Part shown: in pieces, positions 1 to 10,133 of the stretch
Position numbering within the stretch: the first letter of the stretch is position 1
How the letters are laid out: the number at the start of each line of letters is the position of its first letter
Notes under the pieces: generated by a model
Told to the model about the DNA's origin: nothing
What the model saw: the letters and a program-made list of their open reading frames with translations, nothing else
Database searches by the model: none
Translations under genes and position numbers: made by a program
NCBI RefSeq assembly: GCF_030439915.1
Contig: NZ_JAQFJG010000011.1
Coordinates: 1 to 58,678 of the forward strand
Origin: Streptococcus sp. SPS1
GTDB taxonomy: Bacteria > Bacillota > Bacilli > Lactobacillales > Streptococcaceae
Length of the DNA: 58,678 nt
Reading direction: 5' to 3'

Positions 1-150
1 GGGCATAAACTTTTACCTCTTCCTCCCTACTCACCTGAGTACAATCCTATTGAGAAAACATGGGCTCATATCAAAAAGCACCTCAAAAAGGTATTACCAA
101 GTTGCAATACTTTTTTTGAGGCTCTTTTGTCTTGTTCTTGTTTCAATTAA
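1..150 (+). pseudogene. C-terminal tail of an IS630-family transposase
   Basis: The first 49 codons read in frame into TAA at 148-150 and contain LPPYSPEYNPIEKTWAHIKK, the C-terminal DDE-region motif (PxxSPxxNPIExxW) of IS630/Tc1-mariner transposases, as in the pneumococcal IS630-Spn1 group. Only the tail is visible because the window starts inside the gene, so whether the element is intact cannot be judged. The AT-rich 110 bases after it, up to the ABC permease, show no other gene and probably hold the right end of the element. Confidence 0.8.
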
Positions 151-259
151 CTATATTATTCTATTTCTCCTCTCTTTATAATTTAAAAATACATTAACTG
201 TTGCATAAGATTATCACCGCTCTCAATTACAATTCACGTATTTTTAATAGGGGATATTT

Positions 260-1030
260 TCAAATTTCCTGAATTCTTCTTTTTTCCAAACAATAAACCG
301 CTAAAGTGAATACAAAAAACAAGATAAACAATAAAAAGAGAGAGAGTTCTTTGGATAACCACATTTTTTCACTTATATTCATTTCAAATAAAATAAAATC
401 ATTCAAAATTATTAGAGGATTCCAAAAAAGATACGTGTAAAATATCGTGACTTCTTTTCCTAATAAACTAGCGAATAAAGTTGGCATTGAGATTGAAAAC
501 ATCAATATCAAATTTACAGGTGTCATGATTGCATTAACTTTAGACATACTCTTAATAAATAAGGAAATTAATATTCCTAATGGATACATCACTATAAAAA
601 TAATATTTGAAGCAATACTAAGATGGATAATGTGAGTATACATATTTTTCACTATTGATAAGAACAAAAGTAAAAGAGGTAATTGGAATACATTAAACAA
701 CAAGAGCATAGCTACAAAAGTACCAATATAAAATTCTAGATTACTAACATCAGTATGTGATAAAAAATTAAAAAAATTTGTTTGTCTTTTTTCTGTAAAA
801 CTACTAATGTTTAAAGTGAAAGAGAATGATAAAACGAGTAGCATCAAACTCATAGGTAAAAATTGCCCATAGAGTAACAAACTTATAATATCTGTGTTAT
901 TTAATATATTTTTAATTGCTAGACCAATAATTAAAAATATAGTAGATGGAATAATTGAACTGATAATGATTCCATAATTTCTCATATTTTCTAAAAAACT
1001 AAACTTAATCATCCGTAATATTTTTTTCAA
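260..1030 (-). CDS. ABC-2 type transporter permease
   Basis: A 256-residue, very hydrophobic protein with about six membrane segments and short loops, including a cytoplasmic stretch near residues 76-95. This is the usual layout of ABC-2 permeases in bacteriocin-immunity or peptide-export systems. It starts 3 bases after the stop of the ATPase gene at 1034-1738, so the two are one transcription unit and should form a two-plus-two exporter in the cytoplasmic membrane. Substrate unknown. The divergent Rgg-type regulator next door suggests conditional expression. No bacteriocin precursor or modification gene is visible, so self-immunity or drug export are only guesses. Confidence 0.75.
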   Translation of the reverse strand: MKKILRMIKFSFLENMRNYGIIISSIIPSTIFLIIGLAIKNILNNTDIISLLLYGQFLPMSLMLLVLSFSFTLNISSFTEKRQTNFFNFLSHTDVSNLEFYIGTFVAMLLLFNVFQLPLLLLFLSIVKNMYTHIIHLSIASNIIFIVMYPLGILISLFIKSMSKVNAIMTPVNLILMFSISMPTLFASLLGKEVTIFYTYLFWNPLIILNDFILFEMNISEKMWLSKELSLFLLFILFFVFTLAVYCLEKRRIQEI

Positions 1031-1033
1031 TAT

Positions 1034-1738
1034 TTAAATCCTCTTTTCATATATTGTCTTCCCAGTAACTGCCAAATATAAATCTTCTATGGTATTTACT
1101 TTATAGTTAGAGAACAGATTATTATAGTCTCCACAACACTTGACATTACCATTATCTAAAATTATCAAATCACTCGTGAATAACTGCATATCCTCTAATT
1201 CATGACTAATAACAATGAATAATTTATCAAGATAATTTTGGGATAAGTACTGATTGAGTTCTTTTTTCTTTTCAAAATCCAACTCTGAAAATGGTTCATC
1301 CAAAATTACAATTTTCTTATTCATTACTAATGAAATGAATATTGATAGGGATTTACGCTGTCCACCTGATAAAGATTTCACCTTTTTCTTTAAAATATTA
1401 GCAATCTCAAGAAAATTATAGAGCTCCTGATCAAACCGATACGACGAGACCGAAGATTTAAAAAAATTGATTACTTCTGACACTTTCAAATTTTCTAGTA
1501 TATTAAAATGCTGAGGTTGATAAGCTATTTCTCTATAAAATTGAACCTTTTTATTATAAGTAATACTGCCCTTATAGCTTATATGCCCTGCAATACAATC
1601 AATTAAAGTAGATTTTCCTGATCCGTTTTTTCCAAGTAAAAAATACCTCTTACCTTTTTCCAATTCTAGATTTACATCCCTTAAAGCAACTGTGTCTTTG
1701 TATGTTTTAATAACATTAGATATAACTAATTTTTCCAT
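1034..1738 (-). CDS. ABC transporter ATP-binding protein
   Basis: A 234-residue nucleotide-binding domain with Walker A GKNGSGKST (about residues 36-44), signature LSGGQRKSL (about 124) and Walker B IVILDEPFSELD (about 144), followed by the switch histidine in VISHE. It is preceded by an AGGAGA ribosome-binding site and followed 3 bases later by the permease gene, with which it should energise export. The protein has the length of a lone NBD of the bacitracin/lantibiotic-immunity ABC class. The AT-rich coding and the flanking transposase tail suggest an acquired module. Confidence 0.85.
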   Translation of the reverse strand: MEKLVISNVIKTYKDTVALRDVNLELEKGKRYFLLGKNGSGKSTLIDCIAGHISYKGSITYNKKVQFYREIAYQPQHFNILENLKVSEVINFFKSSVSSYRFDQELYNFLEIANILKKKVKSLSGGQRKSLSIFISLVMNKKIVILDEPFSELDFEKKKELNQYLSQNYLDKLFIVISHELEDMQLFTSDLIILDNGNVKCCGDYNNLFSNYKVNTIEDLYLAVTGKTIYEKRI

Positions 1739-1747
1739 TTTTATCTC

Positions 1748-1885
1748 CTATTCTACTGCAAACGCGAAAACTGGCATTTGGGTATTCAAAGAATTCTTAG
1801 TCAGACCATAAAATTCAACAAGTCTAATTCCCGCAAAAACTGTTCCTCTAGTTTCTTTTCGAGTAGCTAAAATTGATAACTGATT
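1748..1885 (-). other. start-less coding-like run before the ABC genes
   Basis: Forty-five sense codons end in TAG at 1748, just upstream of the ATPase start, and encode ...RLVEFYGLTKNSLNTQMPVF then AFAVE. The composition looks protein-like, but no usable start codon precedes it (an in-frame TAA lies at 1886-1888, and the only ATG is 9 codons from the end). It may be the 3' end of a gene lost to rearrangement. I do not recognise a family. Confidence 0.3.
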
Positions 1886-1909
1886 TTATTTATTGTACAA
1901 TAAATAAAA
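1873..1909 (+). promoter_or_regulatory. rgg promoter with 26-bp perfect palindrome over the -10
   Basis: TTGATA (1873-1878), a 17-base spacer and TACAAT (1896-1901) form a good sigma-A promoter for the rightward regulator gene. Bases 1884-1909 are a perfect 26-bp palindrome centred on GTAC, covering the -10 box. This is a natural position for an autoregulatory operator. Confidence 0.6.
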
Positions 1910-1943
1910 ACGGATTTAATTTTTGTTGGGAAAATGGGAAATT

Positions 1944-2795
1944 ATGAAATCAAAACTTGGCATCACACTTAGAAAAGTTCGTAAAGGAAAACAAATTAGT
2001 CTATGCTCTGTAGCAGATGAACATCTTTCAAAATCTCAAATATCTAGATTCGAACGTGGGGAATCAGAGATATCTTGTATTCGACTTATCAATATTTTAG
2101 ACAAATTACACATTACTTTAGATGAGTTTCTTGTTTTACATAATGAAGATTATACTAATACTGAATTATTCGCTAATTTGGTTCAATATATTCGTAAGCA
2201 ATATTCATCACAAAACATCAAAAATATAGCTGCTCTACTTTCTGACTCATCACATTACACTTTAAATTCTTTCGAGAAAACAATGATAAAATCCATTCTA
2301 CATACAATGGATTCCAGTATTATTCCATCAAATAAAGAATTACTTCAATTGACAGATTATCTCTTTAAAGTTGAAAAATGGGGTTACTATGAAATCACTT
2401 TATTAGGTAACTGTGTACGAACAATAAACTACAACTCCTACTTCCTGTTAACAAAGGAAATGTTGAACAATTACATCTACTCTTCATTGAATAAAACAAA
2501 TAAGCGAATTGTCACTCAATTGGCCATCAATTGTCTAATTCTGAGCGTAGATAAGGAAGAATTTTCAAACTGTACTTATCTAATCACCGAAATAAAAGCA
2601 TTATTAGATAATGAATTAAACTTTTATGAACAGACAGTTTTTCTCTATGCAACTGGTTACTTTGAATTTAAGCGTCATTCAGATAGCGGAATTGAAAAAA
2701 TGAAACAGGCCATACAAGTCCTTGATATTTTAGGAGAAGACAAGTTAAAATTACACTATACTAGCCATTTCGATAAACTGGTAAACAAAGAATAG
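1944..2795 (+). CDS. Rgg/MutR-family transcriptional regulator
   Basis: N-terminal helix-turn-helix ([20 protein letters not shown], then [15 protein letters not shown]) followed by a long all-helical region of about 220 residues. This is the Rgg/MutR layout of streptococcal pheromone-responsive regulators. I chose ATG 1944 (283 residues) over the TTG at 1923, because the HTH then begins at the usual distance and a GGGAAA precedes it. The gene is divergent from the ABC pair, so control of that exporter is likely. No short hydrophobic peptide gene was found in the divergent spacer. Confidence 0.75.
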   Translation: MKSKLGITLRKVRKGKQISLCSVADEHLSKSQISRFERGESEISCIRLINILDKLHITLDEFLVLHNEDYTNTELFANLVQYIRKQYSSQNIKNIAALLSDSSHYTLNSFEKTMIKSILHTMDSSIIPSNKELLQLTDYLFKVEKWGYYEITLLGNCVRTINYNSYFLLTKEMLNNYIYSSLNKTNKRIVTQLAINCLILSVDKEEFSNCTYLITEIKALLDNELNFYEQTVFLYATGYFEFKRHSDSGIEKMKQAIQVLDILGEDKLKLHYTSHFDKLVNKE

Positions 2796-2894
2796 ATGAA
2801 ATGATTCTCTACTATTTAACATTTTACAAATCAAGGGTGTCTCCATAAACTCACAACATCTCTAATGATTTTACCCTGATAGCAATAGACAGTT

Positions 2895-2933
2895 AAAAAG
2901 CCCTGAAATCAGCTAAATTTCAAGGCTTTCTTT
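2895..2933. terminator. bidirectional terminator between rgg and smc
   Basis: AAAGCCCTGAAAT and ATTTCAAGGCTTT pair with one unpaired base around a short loop, with A and T tracts on both sides. It serves the converging rgg and smc transcripts. Confidence 0.75.
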
Positions 2934-2988
2934 ATATGCTATTGTATCAATTTACTTATTCCGATTTCTGTTGCTACTAGTTTAATTG

Positions 2989-5900
2989 TCATCCTTCAAT
3001 ACTTTCTAAATCTTTTAACTTAACCGAAACAATTTTTGAGACACCTGATTCTTGCATAGTAACTCCATAGATAGAATCAGCCGCTGCCATGGTTCCCTTA
3101 CGGTGGGTTACGACGATAAACTGGCTGTCCTTATCAAAGCGGTTGAGGTAATCCCCAAAACGTTTTACATTGGCTTCATCCAGCGCAGCTTCCACCTCAT
3201 CCAAGATGACAAATGGAATGGTCTTGACACGAATAATGGAGAAAAGCAAGGCAAGAGCCGATAGAGCTTTTTCACCACCACTCATAAGGTTTAGAGACTG
3301 AATTTTCTTACCTGGCGGTTGAACAGAAATCTCAACCCCAGCTGTCAGCAAGTCTCCCTCAGTCAATATCAAGTCTGCCTGACCTCCGCCAAACATCTGT
3401 TTGAAGGTCACTTTAAAGGACTCACGAATAGCTTCAAAGGTTGATTTAAAGCGTTCCTTAACCTCATCATTCATCTCTGTAATGGTCTCAAGAAGCAGAT
3501 TTTTCGCTGACAAAATATCATCTCTCTGGCTATTTAGGAAATCCAGACGATTGTGGACTTCTTCGTACTGGTCAATAGCTTCCAAATTGACAGGCCCCAG
3601 TGAGCGAATAGCCTTCTCTAAATCCTGCACCTCTTGCTCTGCCAGATTGAGATTTTCCAACTCATGTGCCTTTTCTAGTGCTTCAGTATAGCTAATCTGG
3701 TACTGGTTTGTTAATTGACTTTGTAGATGGCGCAAGCGCTCGCTGACCTTTTCTTTCTTGGCTTCAGCACGTGTTTGCTTGCGAATCCACTCCTCATTCT
3801 GCTGGCGAGCCTGATCCAAATGACTAGCAATATCATCCAGCTGACCTTCAATATCATCCAACTCAAACTGCTTGCGAATCAAACCTTGTTGGAGATTTGT
3901 TTTCTGATTTTTGGCTTCTTCAGCCTGTTGACTGAGCAATTCTGTATCAACCTTCTCAAGATTGTCAACCTTTTCTTGAAGAAGGCGCTGGATTTCCTCT
4001 TGTTCGATATTCAGATTATCCAATTCCTTGCCTAAGCGTTCAATATCAGCTACTTCATAACGTTTTTGCCCTTGCAGTTCTGTCTTAAGCAAACGAGCTT
4101 GCGCTAGCTCTTCCTGCAAGTTTTGATAGCGTTCTTGGATGGCGTTTTTGTTAGACTTAATCTCTTCAATCTCAGCTTCCAGATTTTGCTTGTCACTGGC
4201 AATAGTAGCAAGGCGTGCTTGACATTTTTCCTTATCCGTTTGCCAATCTCCCTCAGAAAGACGATCTAATTCCTCTTCTTGGAGTTTCCAAAGAGTTTCT
4301 AGTTCTTCAACTTGCTGACTGGTCTGCTGATAAGCGAGGGACAAGCCTTGCTCCTGAATACGTGCCTGCTCTCCTTGAGATTTGATAGCTTCTAATGATT
4401 CGGTCAATCTAGCCATCTGGTCTTGCAAGGTCTTCAAAGCCACTTCTTCTGAACGAAGACTTGCTTCCTCTTCAGCAATTTCTTTTTGCAATTGCTTCAG
4501 TTCTGGCTTGATGAAGATGCTGTTGTTCTGGCGATTGGTACCACCTGCATAGGAACCACCTGTACGAAGTTCTGTCCCATCCAATGTCACCATACGAACC
4601 TGATAACGAACTTGTCGAGCAGCTTCACGCGCATGTTCTACTGTATCAAAAATCGCTGTCGTGGCTAGCAAATTCTTGAAAATAGCCTCCAGTCTCTTAT
4701 CAAATGACACCAACTCATCAGCCATACCAAGGAAGCCTGGACTTGATGCGATAGTATCTTGGTTCTGACTAGAAATCGTACGCGCCTTAATAGTTGTCAA
4801 AGGAAGGAAGGTTGCACGACCGGCTCTGTTTCGTTTGAGAAAATCAATAGCCTTGGTTGCCGCATGTTCATCTTCTACGATGATATGCTGACTGCTGGCT
4901 CCTAGCGCAATCTCTAAAGCAGTTTGATAATGCACATCAAAGGTCAGGTGCTCACTGACTGCCCCAATAATCCCACCAAGGCGGTCTTTTTCTTGAAGAA
5001 CACTCTTGACACCTGCATAAAAGTTACTATGATTTCTCAGGATATTTTCCAAACTTTGGGCTCTAGCCTGCTTGTTTTTAAGACCGTCCAGACGATCAAA
5101 TAGTTGACTTTGTTGAGCTTGATAGGAAGCTTTCTGTTCCTCTTGCTCCTTGGAAATAGCTTGATAGTCGGCCAATAATTTCTGAACCTGCTCCTTGGCA
5201 GTTTCAAGCTCGTCTTTTTGCTGACTAACCTTCTCTTTAGCTGTAGCCAGTTGTTCTTTGAGTTTTTGTAGTTGATCTGCTTGTTTTTGAGAAAGCTGAC
5301 GACTATTTTCCAACTCGTTTTCGATACGGGTCAGCTGGTTTGAGACGTCTGCTTCTTCTTGTAAAAGAGCTACAAAGCGTTCGCGTAAGAGCTCAATCAT
5401 TTGATCAGGATCATCTGAAAAAGCTAGCAATTCAGCTTCTAAACGATTGAGTTTTTGATTATTTTGGACTAGATTTTCCTCTAACAGAGTTAAAGAGCTT
5501 TCTTTATCAGATTTTTCTTTGCTGAGTGAATTTCTCTTATCCTCCAAAGCAGCCAAACGAGCTTGTGCTTCCTGTTGATTCAGGGCTACTTGCTCAGATT
5601 CTAATTTCGATAGGGCTAATTTTCTCTCTAAATCACTAATCAGACTGGTCAAATCCATCAAACTGCCTTGGTCTTTGGCCATTTCAGCTTGTAAATCTTG
5701 GCGTTGCTTTTTAAGAGTTTGGTTTTCTTCTTCTAATTTTTCACGCTTTTGGTAATAGCTCGTCAATAGTTCCTGAACCTGAGCCAACTCTTCTTCTGTC
5801 GACTCTAGTTCAACCTTATTTTCCTTGATTTGAGCAACCAAAACATCTAAATAAATGGCCTTACGTTGACCTTCCAAGTCTAAAAATTTGCGAGCATTCT

Positions 5901-6528
5901 CAGCTTGCTTCTCAAGAGGCTTGATTTGATTATCCAACTCGTAGATAATGTCCTCTAAGCGGTCTAGATTATCCTGGGTTTGTTGTAGTTTACTCTCAGT
6001 TTCTTTTCTGCGAGTCTTGTATTTTAAAACTCCCGCAGCTTCTTCAAAAATAGCTCTGCGTTCTTCAGGCTTGGAGTTGAAAATCTCCTCAACCTTCCCT
6101 TGGGAAATGATGGAGAAGGAATCTCGTCCCAATCCAGTATCCAAGAAGAGGTCATGAATATCACGCAGACGGACTTTCTTGCCGTCAATCTTGTATTCGC
6201 TATCTCCGCTACGATAGATATGGCGTTCTACCCTGATTTCTTGACCTGCATCCTTGATAAATCCGTCATGATTATCCAGAGTCACAACTACAGAAGCATA
6301 ATTGAGCGGTTTGCGACTTTCTGTTCCAGCAAAGATGACATCCGGCATCTTGCCGCCACGGAGACTCTTAACACTTGACTCCCCCAAGGCCCAACGCAGA
6401 CTTTCTGTAATATTTGACTTTCCAGATCCATTGGGTCCAACAACTGCCGTCACACCTTGGTCAAAGACGACCTTGGTCTTATCAGCAAAAGACTTGAATC
6501 CCTGAATTTCGATTTCCTTTAAATACAT
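2989..6528 (-). CDS. smc: chromosome segregation protein SMC
   Basis: A full-length 1179-residue SMC ATPase. N-terminal Walker [10 protein letters not shown] (residues 31-39), two long coiled coils (about 165-500 and 660-1010) around a hinge domain (about 510-650, with GAVSEHL), then C-terminal signature [15 protein letters not shown] and Walker [14 protein letters not shown]. It forms the condensin ring with ScpA/ScpB on the nucleoid and organises origin-proximal DNA. The start overlaps the end of rnc by 10 bases, the classical rnc-smc pairing, so translation is probably coupled. Confidence 0.98.
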   Translation of the reverse strand: MYLKEIEIQGFKSFADKTKVVFDQGVTAVVGPNGSGKSNITESLRWALGESSVKSLRGGKMPDVIFAGTESRKPLNYASVVVTLDNHDGFIKDAGQEIRVERHIYRSGDSEYKIDGKKVRLRDIHDLFLDTGLGRDSFSIISQGKVEEIFNSKPEERRAIFEEAAGVLKYKTRRKETESKLQQTQDNLDRLEDIIYELDNQIKPLEKQAENARKFLDLEGQRKAIYLDVLVAQIKENKVELESTEEELAQVQELLTSYYQKREKLEEENQTLKKQRQDLQAEMAKDQGSLMDLTSLISDLERKLALSKLESEQVALNQQEAQARLAALEDKRNSLSKEKSDKESSLTLLEENLVQNNQKLNRLEAELLAFSDDPDQMIELLRERFVALLQEEADVSNQLTRIENELENSRQLSQKQADQLQKLKEQLATAKEKVSQQKDELETAKEQVQKLLADYQAISKEQEEQKASYQAQQSQLFDRLDGLKNKQARAQSLENILRNHSNFYAGVKSVLQEKDRLGGIIGAVSEHLTFDVHYQTALEIALGASSQHIIVEDEHAATKAIDFLKRNRAGRATFLPLTTIKARTISSQNQDTIASSPGFLGMADELVSFDKRLEAIFKNLLATTAIFDTVEHAREAARQVRYQVRMVTLDGTELRTGGSYAGGTNRQNNSIFIKPELKQLQKEIAEEEASLRSEEVALKTLQDQMARLTESLEAIKSQGEQARIQEQGLSLAYQQTSQQVEELETLWKLQEEELDRLSEGDWQTDKEKCQARLATIASDKQNLEAEIEEIKSNKNAIQERYQNLQEELAQARLLKTELQGQKRYEVADIERLGKELDNLNIEQEEIQRLLQEKVDNLEKVDTELLSQQAEEAKNQKTNLQQGLIRKQFELDDIEGQLDDIASHLDQARQQNEEWIRKQTRAEAKKEKVSERLRHLQSQLTNQYQISYTEALEKAHELENLNLAEQEVQDLEKAIRSLGPVNLEAIDQYEEVHNRLDFLNSQRDDILSAKNLLLETITEMNDEVKERFKSTFEAIRESFKVTFKQMFGGGQADLILTEGDLLTAGVEISVQPPGKKIQSLNLMSGGEKALSALALLFSIIRVKTIPFVILDEVEAALDEANVKRFGDYLNRFDKDSQFIVVTHRKGTMAAADSIYGVTMQESGVSKIVSVKLKDLESIEG

Positions 6529-7217
6529 GAATCCAGCCCTTTCTCAACGGCATTTTTGGCAGCTTCCTGCTCTGCTAATTTCTTAGAACGACCTTGACCT
6601 TGACCAATGCTCTTGCCTTCAACAAGAACTTCTACATCAAAGACCTTATCATGGGCAGGTCCCGTTTCAGAAATCACCTGATAACGAATAGCCACATCCC
6701 CATTGACCTGAAGTAACTCTTGGAGATGGGTTTTGTAGTCTGTAATCATCTCAAACTCTCCTGCTTCAACCTTAGGAATCATGACTTGATAGATAAATTC
6801 CTTGACCTTGGCCACATCCTTGTCCAAAAGGAGGGCACCGAGAAAGGCTTCAAAGGCATCACCAAGAATGGTGTCACGATTGCGACCACCAGACTTTTCT
6901 TCCCCCTTACCCAGCTTGATAAACTGATCAAACTGGCAATCACGCGCAAAACCAGCCAAACTCTCCTCGCGAACAATCATGGCACGGAGTTTAGACAAAT
7001 CACCCTCAGGCTTTTTAGGATATTTTTTATACAGATATTCTGAAATCAATAACTGTAGAACAGCGTCTCCTAAAAATTCCAAGCGCTCATTGTGTGAAAT
7101 TTTTAAGAGGCGGTGCTCATTGGCATAACTCGTATGAGTAAAGGCAGTTTCCAGTAACTTTTTGTCTGCAAATTCGATTGCAAAATGGTTCTTTAGTACA
7201 GTTTGTAATTCTTTCAT
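6519..7217 (-). CDS. rnc: ribonuclease III
   Basis: A 232-residue endonuclease for double-stranded RNA (rRNA and mRNA processing). Signature [12 protein letters not shown] (residues 43-54), second acidic cluster [14 protein letters not shown] (about 117-130), and a C-terminal dsRNA-binding domain with [20 protein letters not shown]. First gene of the rnc-smc unit. A TATAAT box at 7252-7257 (read on the minus strand) lies about 35 bases upstream. Confidence 0.97.
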   Translation of the reverse strand: MKELQTVLKNHFAIEFADKKLLETAFTHTSYANEHRLLKISHNERLEFLGDAVLQLLISEYLYKKYPKKPEGDLSKLRAMIVREESLAGFARDCQFDQFIKLGKGEEKSGGRNRDTILGDAFEAFLGALLLDKDVAKVKEFIYQVMIPKVEAGEFEMITDYKTHLQELLQVNGDVAIRYQVISETGPAHDKVFDVEVLVEGKSIGQGQGRSKKLAEQEAAKNAVEKGLDSCI

Positions 7218-7363
7218 ACCAACCTCTTTCTAACTGATAACAGTCCTTTTTATTATATCAAAAAAAGCCCCCTGAGTCACTTTAAAACGGGACTGGAGAG
7301 GATTTGGGCATTCTTTTAAAAGAGATTTTTAGTTTTAAGGGCCAATTTAGGGCTGTGTAAAGA

Positions 7364-7388
7364 AAAAAGCCCTATTAAAGGCTTTTTA
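7364..7388 (-). terminator. terminator after tRNA-Arg(CCG)
   Basis: On the minus strand AAAAAGCC, an 8-base loop and GGCTTTTTT follow the tRNA. The rest of 7218-7363 holds only the rnc promoter and no gene. Confidence 0.7.
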
Positions 7389-7400
7389 GGATGTTTACAT

Positions 7401-7471
7401 CCACCCTGAGGGAATCGAACCCCCATCTCAAGAACCGGAATCTTACGTGATATCCATTACACTAAGGGTGG
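7401..7471 (-). tRNA. tRNA-Arg (anticodon CCG)
   Basis: A 71-base cloverleaf read on the minus strand: acceptor CCACCCT/AGGGTGG, D arm around TGTAATGGATATCA, anticodon stem TAAGA/TCTTG with loop TTCCGGT (anticodon CCG, reads CGG), and T arm GGGGTTCGATTCCC. CCA is not encoded. It sits between rnc and guaC. Confidence 0.95.
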
Positions 7472-7537
7472 AAACTTGTTTTATTATAACAAAAATTTGC
7501 TCTAATAACAAGTTTTTTTCTAGTGAGATAGGCCGTC

Positions 7538-8524
7538 TTAGTGGGAAGCATCCCCATTCCAAATAGAGTTTTTCACGATCACATAATCAACATGTTTAAG
7601 GTCAGCAACCTGACGTCCACCTGCATAAGAAATAGCACTTTGAAGGTCTTGCTCCATCTCAGTTAAAGTGTCTTGCAGATGACCTTTAGCAGGAAGCAAG
7701 ATACGTTTGCCTTCCACATTTTTGTAAGCACCTTTTTGATATTGTGAGGCTGAACCGTAATATTCTTTGAACTGTTCACCATCGACTTCAATCGTTTTCC
7801 CTGGACTTTCGATGTGTCCTGCAAAGAGGGAACCAATCATGACCATGCTAGCACCGAAGCGGATAGACTTGGCAATATCACCGTGAGTACGAATTCCTCC
7901 ATCTGCAATGATTGGTTTACGCGCAGCCTTGGCACACCAACGGAGAGCAGCCAACTGCCAACCACCTGTACCAAAACCAGTCTTGACCTTGGTGATACAA
8001 ACCTTACCAGGACCGATTCCGACCTTAGTCGCATCCGCACCAGCATTTTCTAATTCTCGCACAGCTTCTGGTGTTCCCACGTTACCAGCAATGACAAAAG
8101 TATCTGGCAATTCTTTCTTGATATGTTGAATCATAGAAATCACGCTATCCGCATGACCATGGGCAATGTCAATCGTGATGTACTCAGGAGCATCAGCCTT
8201 AAGCTGGCTAACGAAATCATACTCATAGTCCTTAACACCAACAGATATAGAAGCAATAAGCCCTTGATCATGCATGCGTTTAATAAAAGGAATGCGTCCT
8301 GCTTCATCAAAACGATGCATAATGTAGAAGTAACCACCTTTAGCCAGTTGCTCTGCTACATTTTCATCCAAAATCGTCTGCATATTAGCTGGCACAACAG
8401 GTAGTTTAAAGGTGTGATTTCCTAGAGTGACACTTGTATCTGCTTCTGCACGGCTTTTAATGACACATTTATTTGGAATCAATTGAATATCTTCGTAATC
8501 AAAAATTGGAAATTCATTTAACAT
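7538..8524 (-). CDS. guaC: GMP reductase
   Basis: A 328-residue TIM-barrel enzyme of the IMPDH/GMPR family that reduces GMP to IMP and ammonia with NADPH. Flexible-loop catalytic cysteine in [11 protein letters not shown] (Cys176), phosphate-binding [16 protein letters not shown] and GASMVMIGS. It lacks the CBS domains of IMP dehydrogenase, and its length is typical of bacterial GuaC2. Monocistronic, with its own perfect promoter and a folded 5' leader. Confidence 0.96.
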   Translation of the reverse strand: MLNEFPIFDYEDIQLIPNKCVIKSRAEADTSVTLGNHTFKLPVVPANMQTILDENVAEQLAKGGYFYIMHRFDEAGRIPFIKRMHDQGLIASISVGVKDYEYDFVSQLKADAPEYITIDIAHGHADSVISMIQHIKKELPDTFVIAGNVGTPEAVRELENAGADATKVGIGPGKVCITKVKTGFGTGGWQLAALRWCAKAARKPIIADGGIRTHGDIAKSIRFGASMVMIGSLFAGHIESPGKTIEVDGEQFKEYYGSASQYQKGAYKNVEGKRILLPAKGHLQDTLTEMEQDLQSAISYAGGRQVADLKHVDYVIVKNSIWNGDASH

Positions 8525-8544
8525 ATCGATGTCTCGTTTCTTTT

Positions 8545-8576
8545 GTAATGACCTACCTATGCTCTCGCATCACTAC
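8545..8576 (-). ncRNA. structured 5' leader hairpin of guaC
   Basis: The guaC transcript contains GTAGTGA (8576-8570) pairing with TCATTAC (8551-8545), enclosing a TGC-GAGA-GCA GNRA-type hairpin and a one-sided bulge TAGGTAGG. The leader is about 65-70 bases. It matches no riboswitch I know (not the purine aptamer). A regulatory role is inferred only from the stable fold and the position. Confidence 0.45.
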
Positions 8577-8601
8577 GCCTTTTCCGACGTTTCCTTAATA
8601 T

Positions 8602-8630
8602 ATTATAAAGCAAAGTACAGCTTTTGTCAA
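8602..8630 (-). promoter_or_regulatory. guaC promoter
   Basis: Minus-strand TTGACA (8630-8625), exactly 17 bases, TATAAT (8607-8602): full sigma-A consensus. Expression is therefore strong unless limited by the leader downstream. Confidence 0.85.
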
Positions 8631-8723
8631 ATAATTTTATAAATAGAAATATAATGTTCGGATTTTACTTTTGTGAATAACAAAAGAAAGGAGAGATTAT
8701 TTTCTCCCCAGTTATTCTACATT

Positions 8724-9503
8724 CTAATAATACTCTCCCTGACGGTAGTCCCATGAGTTAAAGGTGTCTGACAGGTGCATCATAATCTTATCAATGTCAA
8801 GCCCTTTGCGGATTACAACTGGAGCTGGTGAAGTTGAACGTGCTCCTCCTTGTTCTGGGATGAGTTTGCCGTCCTTATCGACCATAGACACCATCACGCC
8901 TTGCTCGTAGCGCGTTTCAATCGTTTTGTCAGGCTGGATAGATGCCACATAGTCGTCTGCCTCGATAACAAGGTCAACTGCGCCTTCGATACGTTCTCCA
9001 ATTCCTTCTACCTTACCACGGTTTCCTTTTCCAGATGGGTTAGCTGATGAGGCATAAACCATCTTGCCTTCTTCCCAAAGTTTGGCAGCCAATTGTTCAC
9101 CAGCTTTCCCAAACTTGATAACAAAACAGCTAGTACCACGCACGTCAGTCATCAGTTCTTCACGGCCATCACCGTATGCTTTGAGTTTTTCAAAGGCTTC
9201 TGGTTTCCAAGGAAGGATACAACCAAGAAGAATATCTTCATCCCAATGTTTTTGGTAAAAGGCTTCAATTTCTGGGTTAAGTTGTGCTAAAGCACGAAGC
9301 TCATCCATGCTACCGCAGAGAACAACACCTGGTTTGTTACGGTTACGTTCTTTAGCTTCAAACTTACGTTCAAGACCTGCCTTGTCACTAGTCATGATGA
9401 TGTAACCAACTTTAGTAGGGCAAACGATACATCCACCCTCACCTTTTAAAATATCATAGCCTTCTTGTGAAAGTGTTCCGTTCCATTGAATGTGTTTTGT
9501 CAT
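8724..9503 (-). CDS. YrdC/Sua5-domain protein (threonylcarbamoyl-AMP synthase-like)
   Basis: A 259-residue protein with the YrdC fold: GGCIVCPTKVGYIIMTSD near the N-terminus (nucleotide/CO2 pocket), MVYASSANPSGKGNRG (the SSAN motif of the family), and a distinct C-terminal 80 residues ending SWDYRQGEYY. YrdC/Sua5 enzymes make threonylcarbamoyl-AMP for the t6A37 modification of tRNA. The sequence is divergent, with a nonstandard tail, so it may be a paralogue with another substrate. It lies 27 bases after leuD and may be cotranscribed with the leu operon. Confidence 0.7.
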   Translation of the reverse strand: MTKHIQWNGTLSQEGYDILKGEGGCIVCPTKVGYIIMTSDKAGLERKFEAKERNRNKPGVVLCGSMDELRALAQLNPEIEAFYQKHWDEDILLGCILPWKPEAFEKLKAYGDGREELMTDVRGTSCFVIKFGKAGEQLAAKLWEEGKMVYASSANPSGKGNRGKVEGIGERIEGAVDLVIEADDYVASIQPDKTIETRYEQGVMVSMVDKDGKLIPEQGGARSTSPAPVVIRKGLDIDKIMMHLSDTFNSWDYRQGEYY

Positions 9504-9530
9504 AGTTCTATTTCCTTTTCTATTTTTCTT

Positions 9531-10124
9531 CTAATCCTGCCAGTAGGCTGGTCGTTGTTTTTCATAAGCAGCAATCAAATCTTCATACTGCAAGGTAATA
9601 CCAATATCATCCAAACCATTTAAGAGTTTGTGTTTCCATTCGCTATCAATTTCAAACGTGAATTCTCCAACTGGTGAGATGATTTTTTGTTGTTCCAAGT
9701 CCACAGTTACCTGGTCACTTGGTTGTAGCTGAGCTAGTTTCTCTCTAACCTCTCTGGGCTGAACAATAGGCAACATACCATTATTGAGTTCATTATTGTA
9801 ATGAATATCACCGAAAGACCCCGCAATCACGACCTTAAAACCATAGTCCGCTAGAGCCCAAGCAGCGTGTTCCCTCGAAGACCCTGCGCCGAAGTTATCC
9901 CCTGAAATGAGAATACTGGCTTTGCGATATTCAGGTCGGTTAAAGACAAAGTCTGGGTCCTCAGTATAGAGATCATCCAGATAACGCCAAGCATACATAA
10001 GGTACTTACCAAAGCCTTTTTTATCAATTAACTTGAGAAACTGCTTGGGTAGGATTTGGTCGGTGTCGATGTTATCATTCATAAGAGGAACGGTCGTTCC
10101 CGTATAAACTGTAAATTTCTCCAT
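9531..10124 (-). CDS. leuD: 3-isopropylmalate dehydratase, small subunit
   Basis: A 197-residue swivel domain of the aconitase family. It carries the [17 protein letters not shown] active-site loop (residues about 70-86) and pairs with LeuC to isomerise 2- to 3-isopropylmalate in leucine synthesis. Last leu gene of the operon, 9 bases after leuC. Confidence 0.97.
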   Translation of the reverse strand: MEKFTVYTGTTVPLMNDNIDTDQILPKQFLKLIDKKGFGKYLMYAWRYLDDLYTEDPDFVFNRPEYRKASILISGDNFGAGSSREHAAWALADYGFKVVIAGSFGDIHYNNELNNGMLPIVQPREVREKLAQLQPSDQVTVDLEQQKIISPVGEFTFEIDSEWKHKLLNGLDDIGITLQYEDLIAAYEKQRPAYWQD

Positions 10125-10133
10125 ATCCTCTCC

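Noticed and set aside
2989..6528. Several plus-strand open frames inside smc
   Set aside because: They are antisense shadows of a full-length conserved gene, lacking RBSs and family features.
8525..8600. Purine riboswitch before guaC
   Set aside because: The three-way-junction core and loop-loop motifs of the purine aptamer are absent; only a stem with an inner hairpin is seen.
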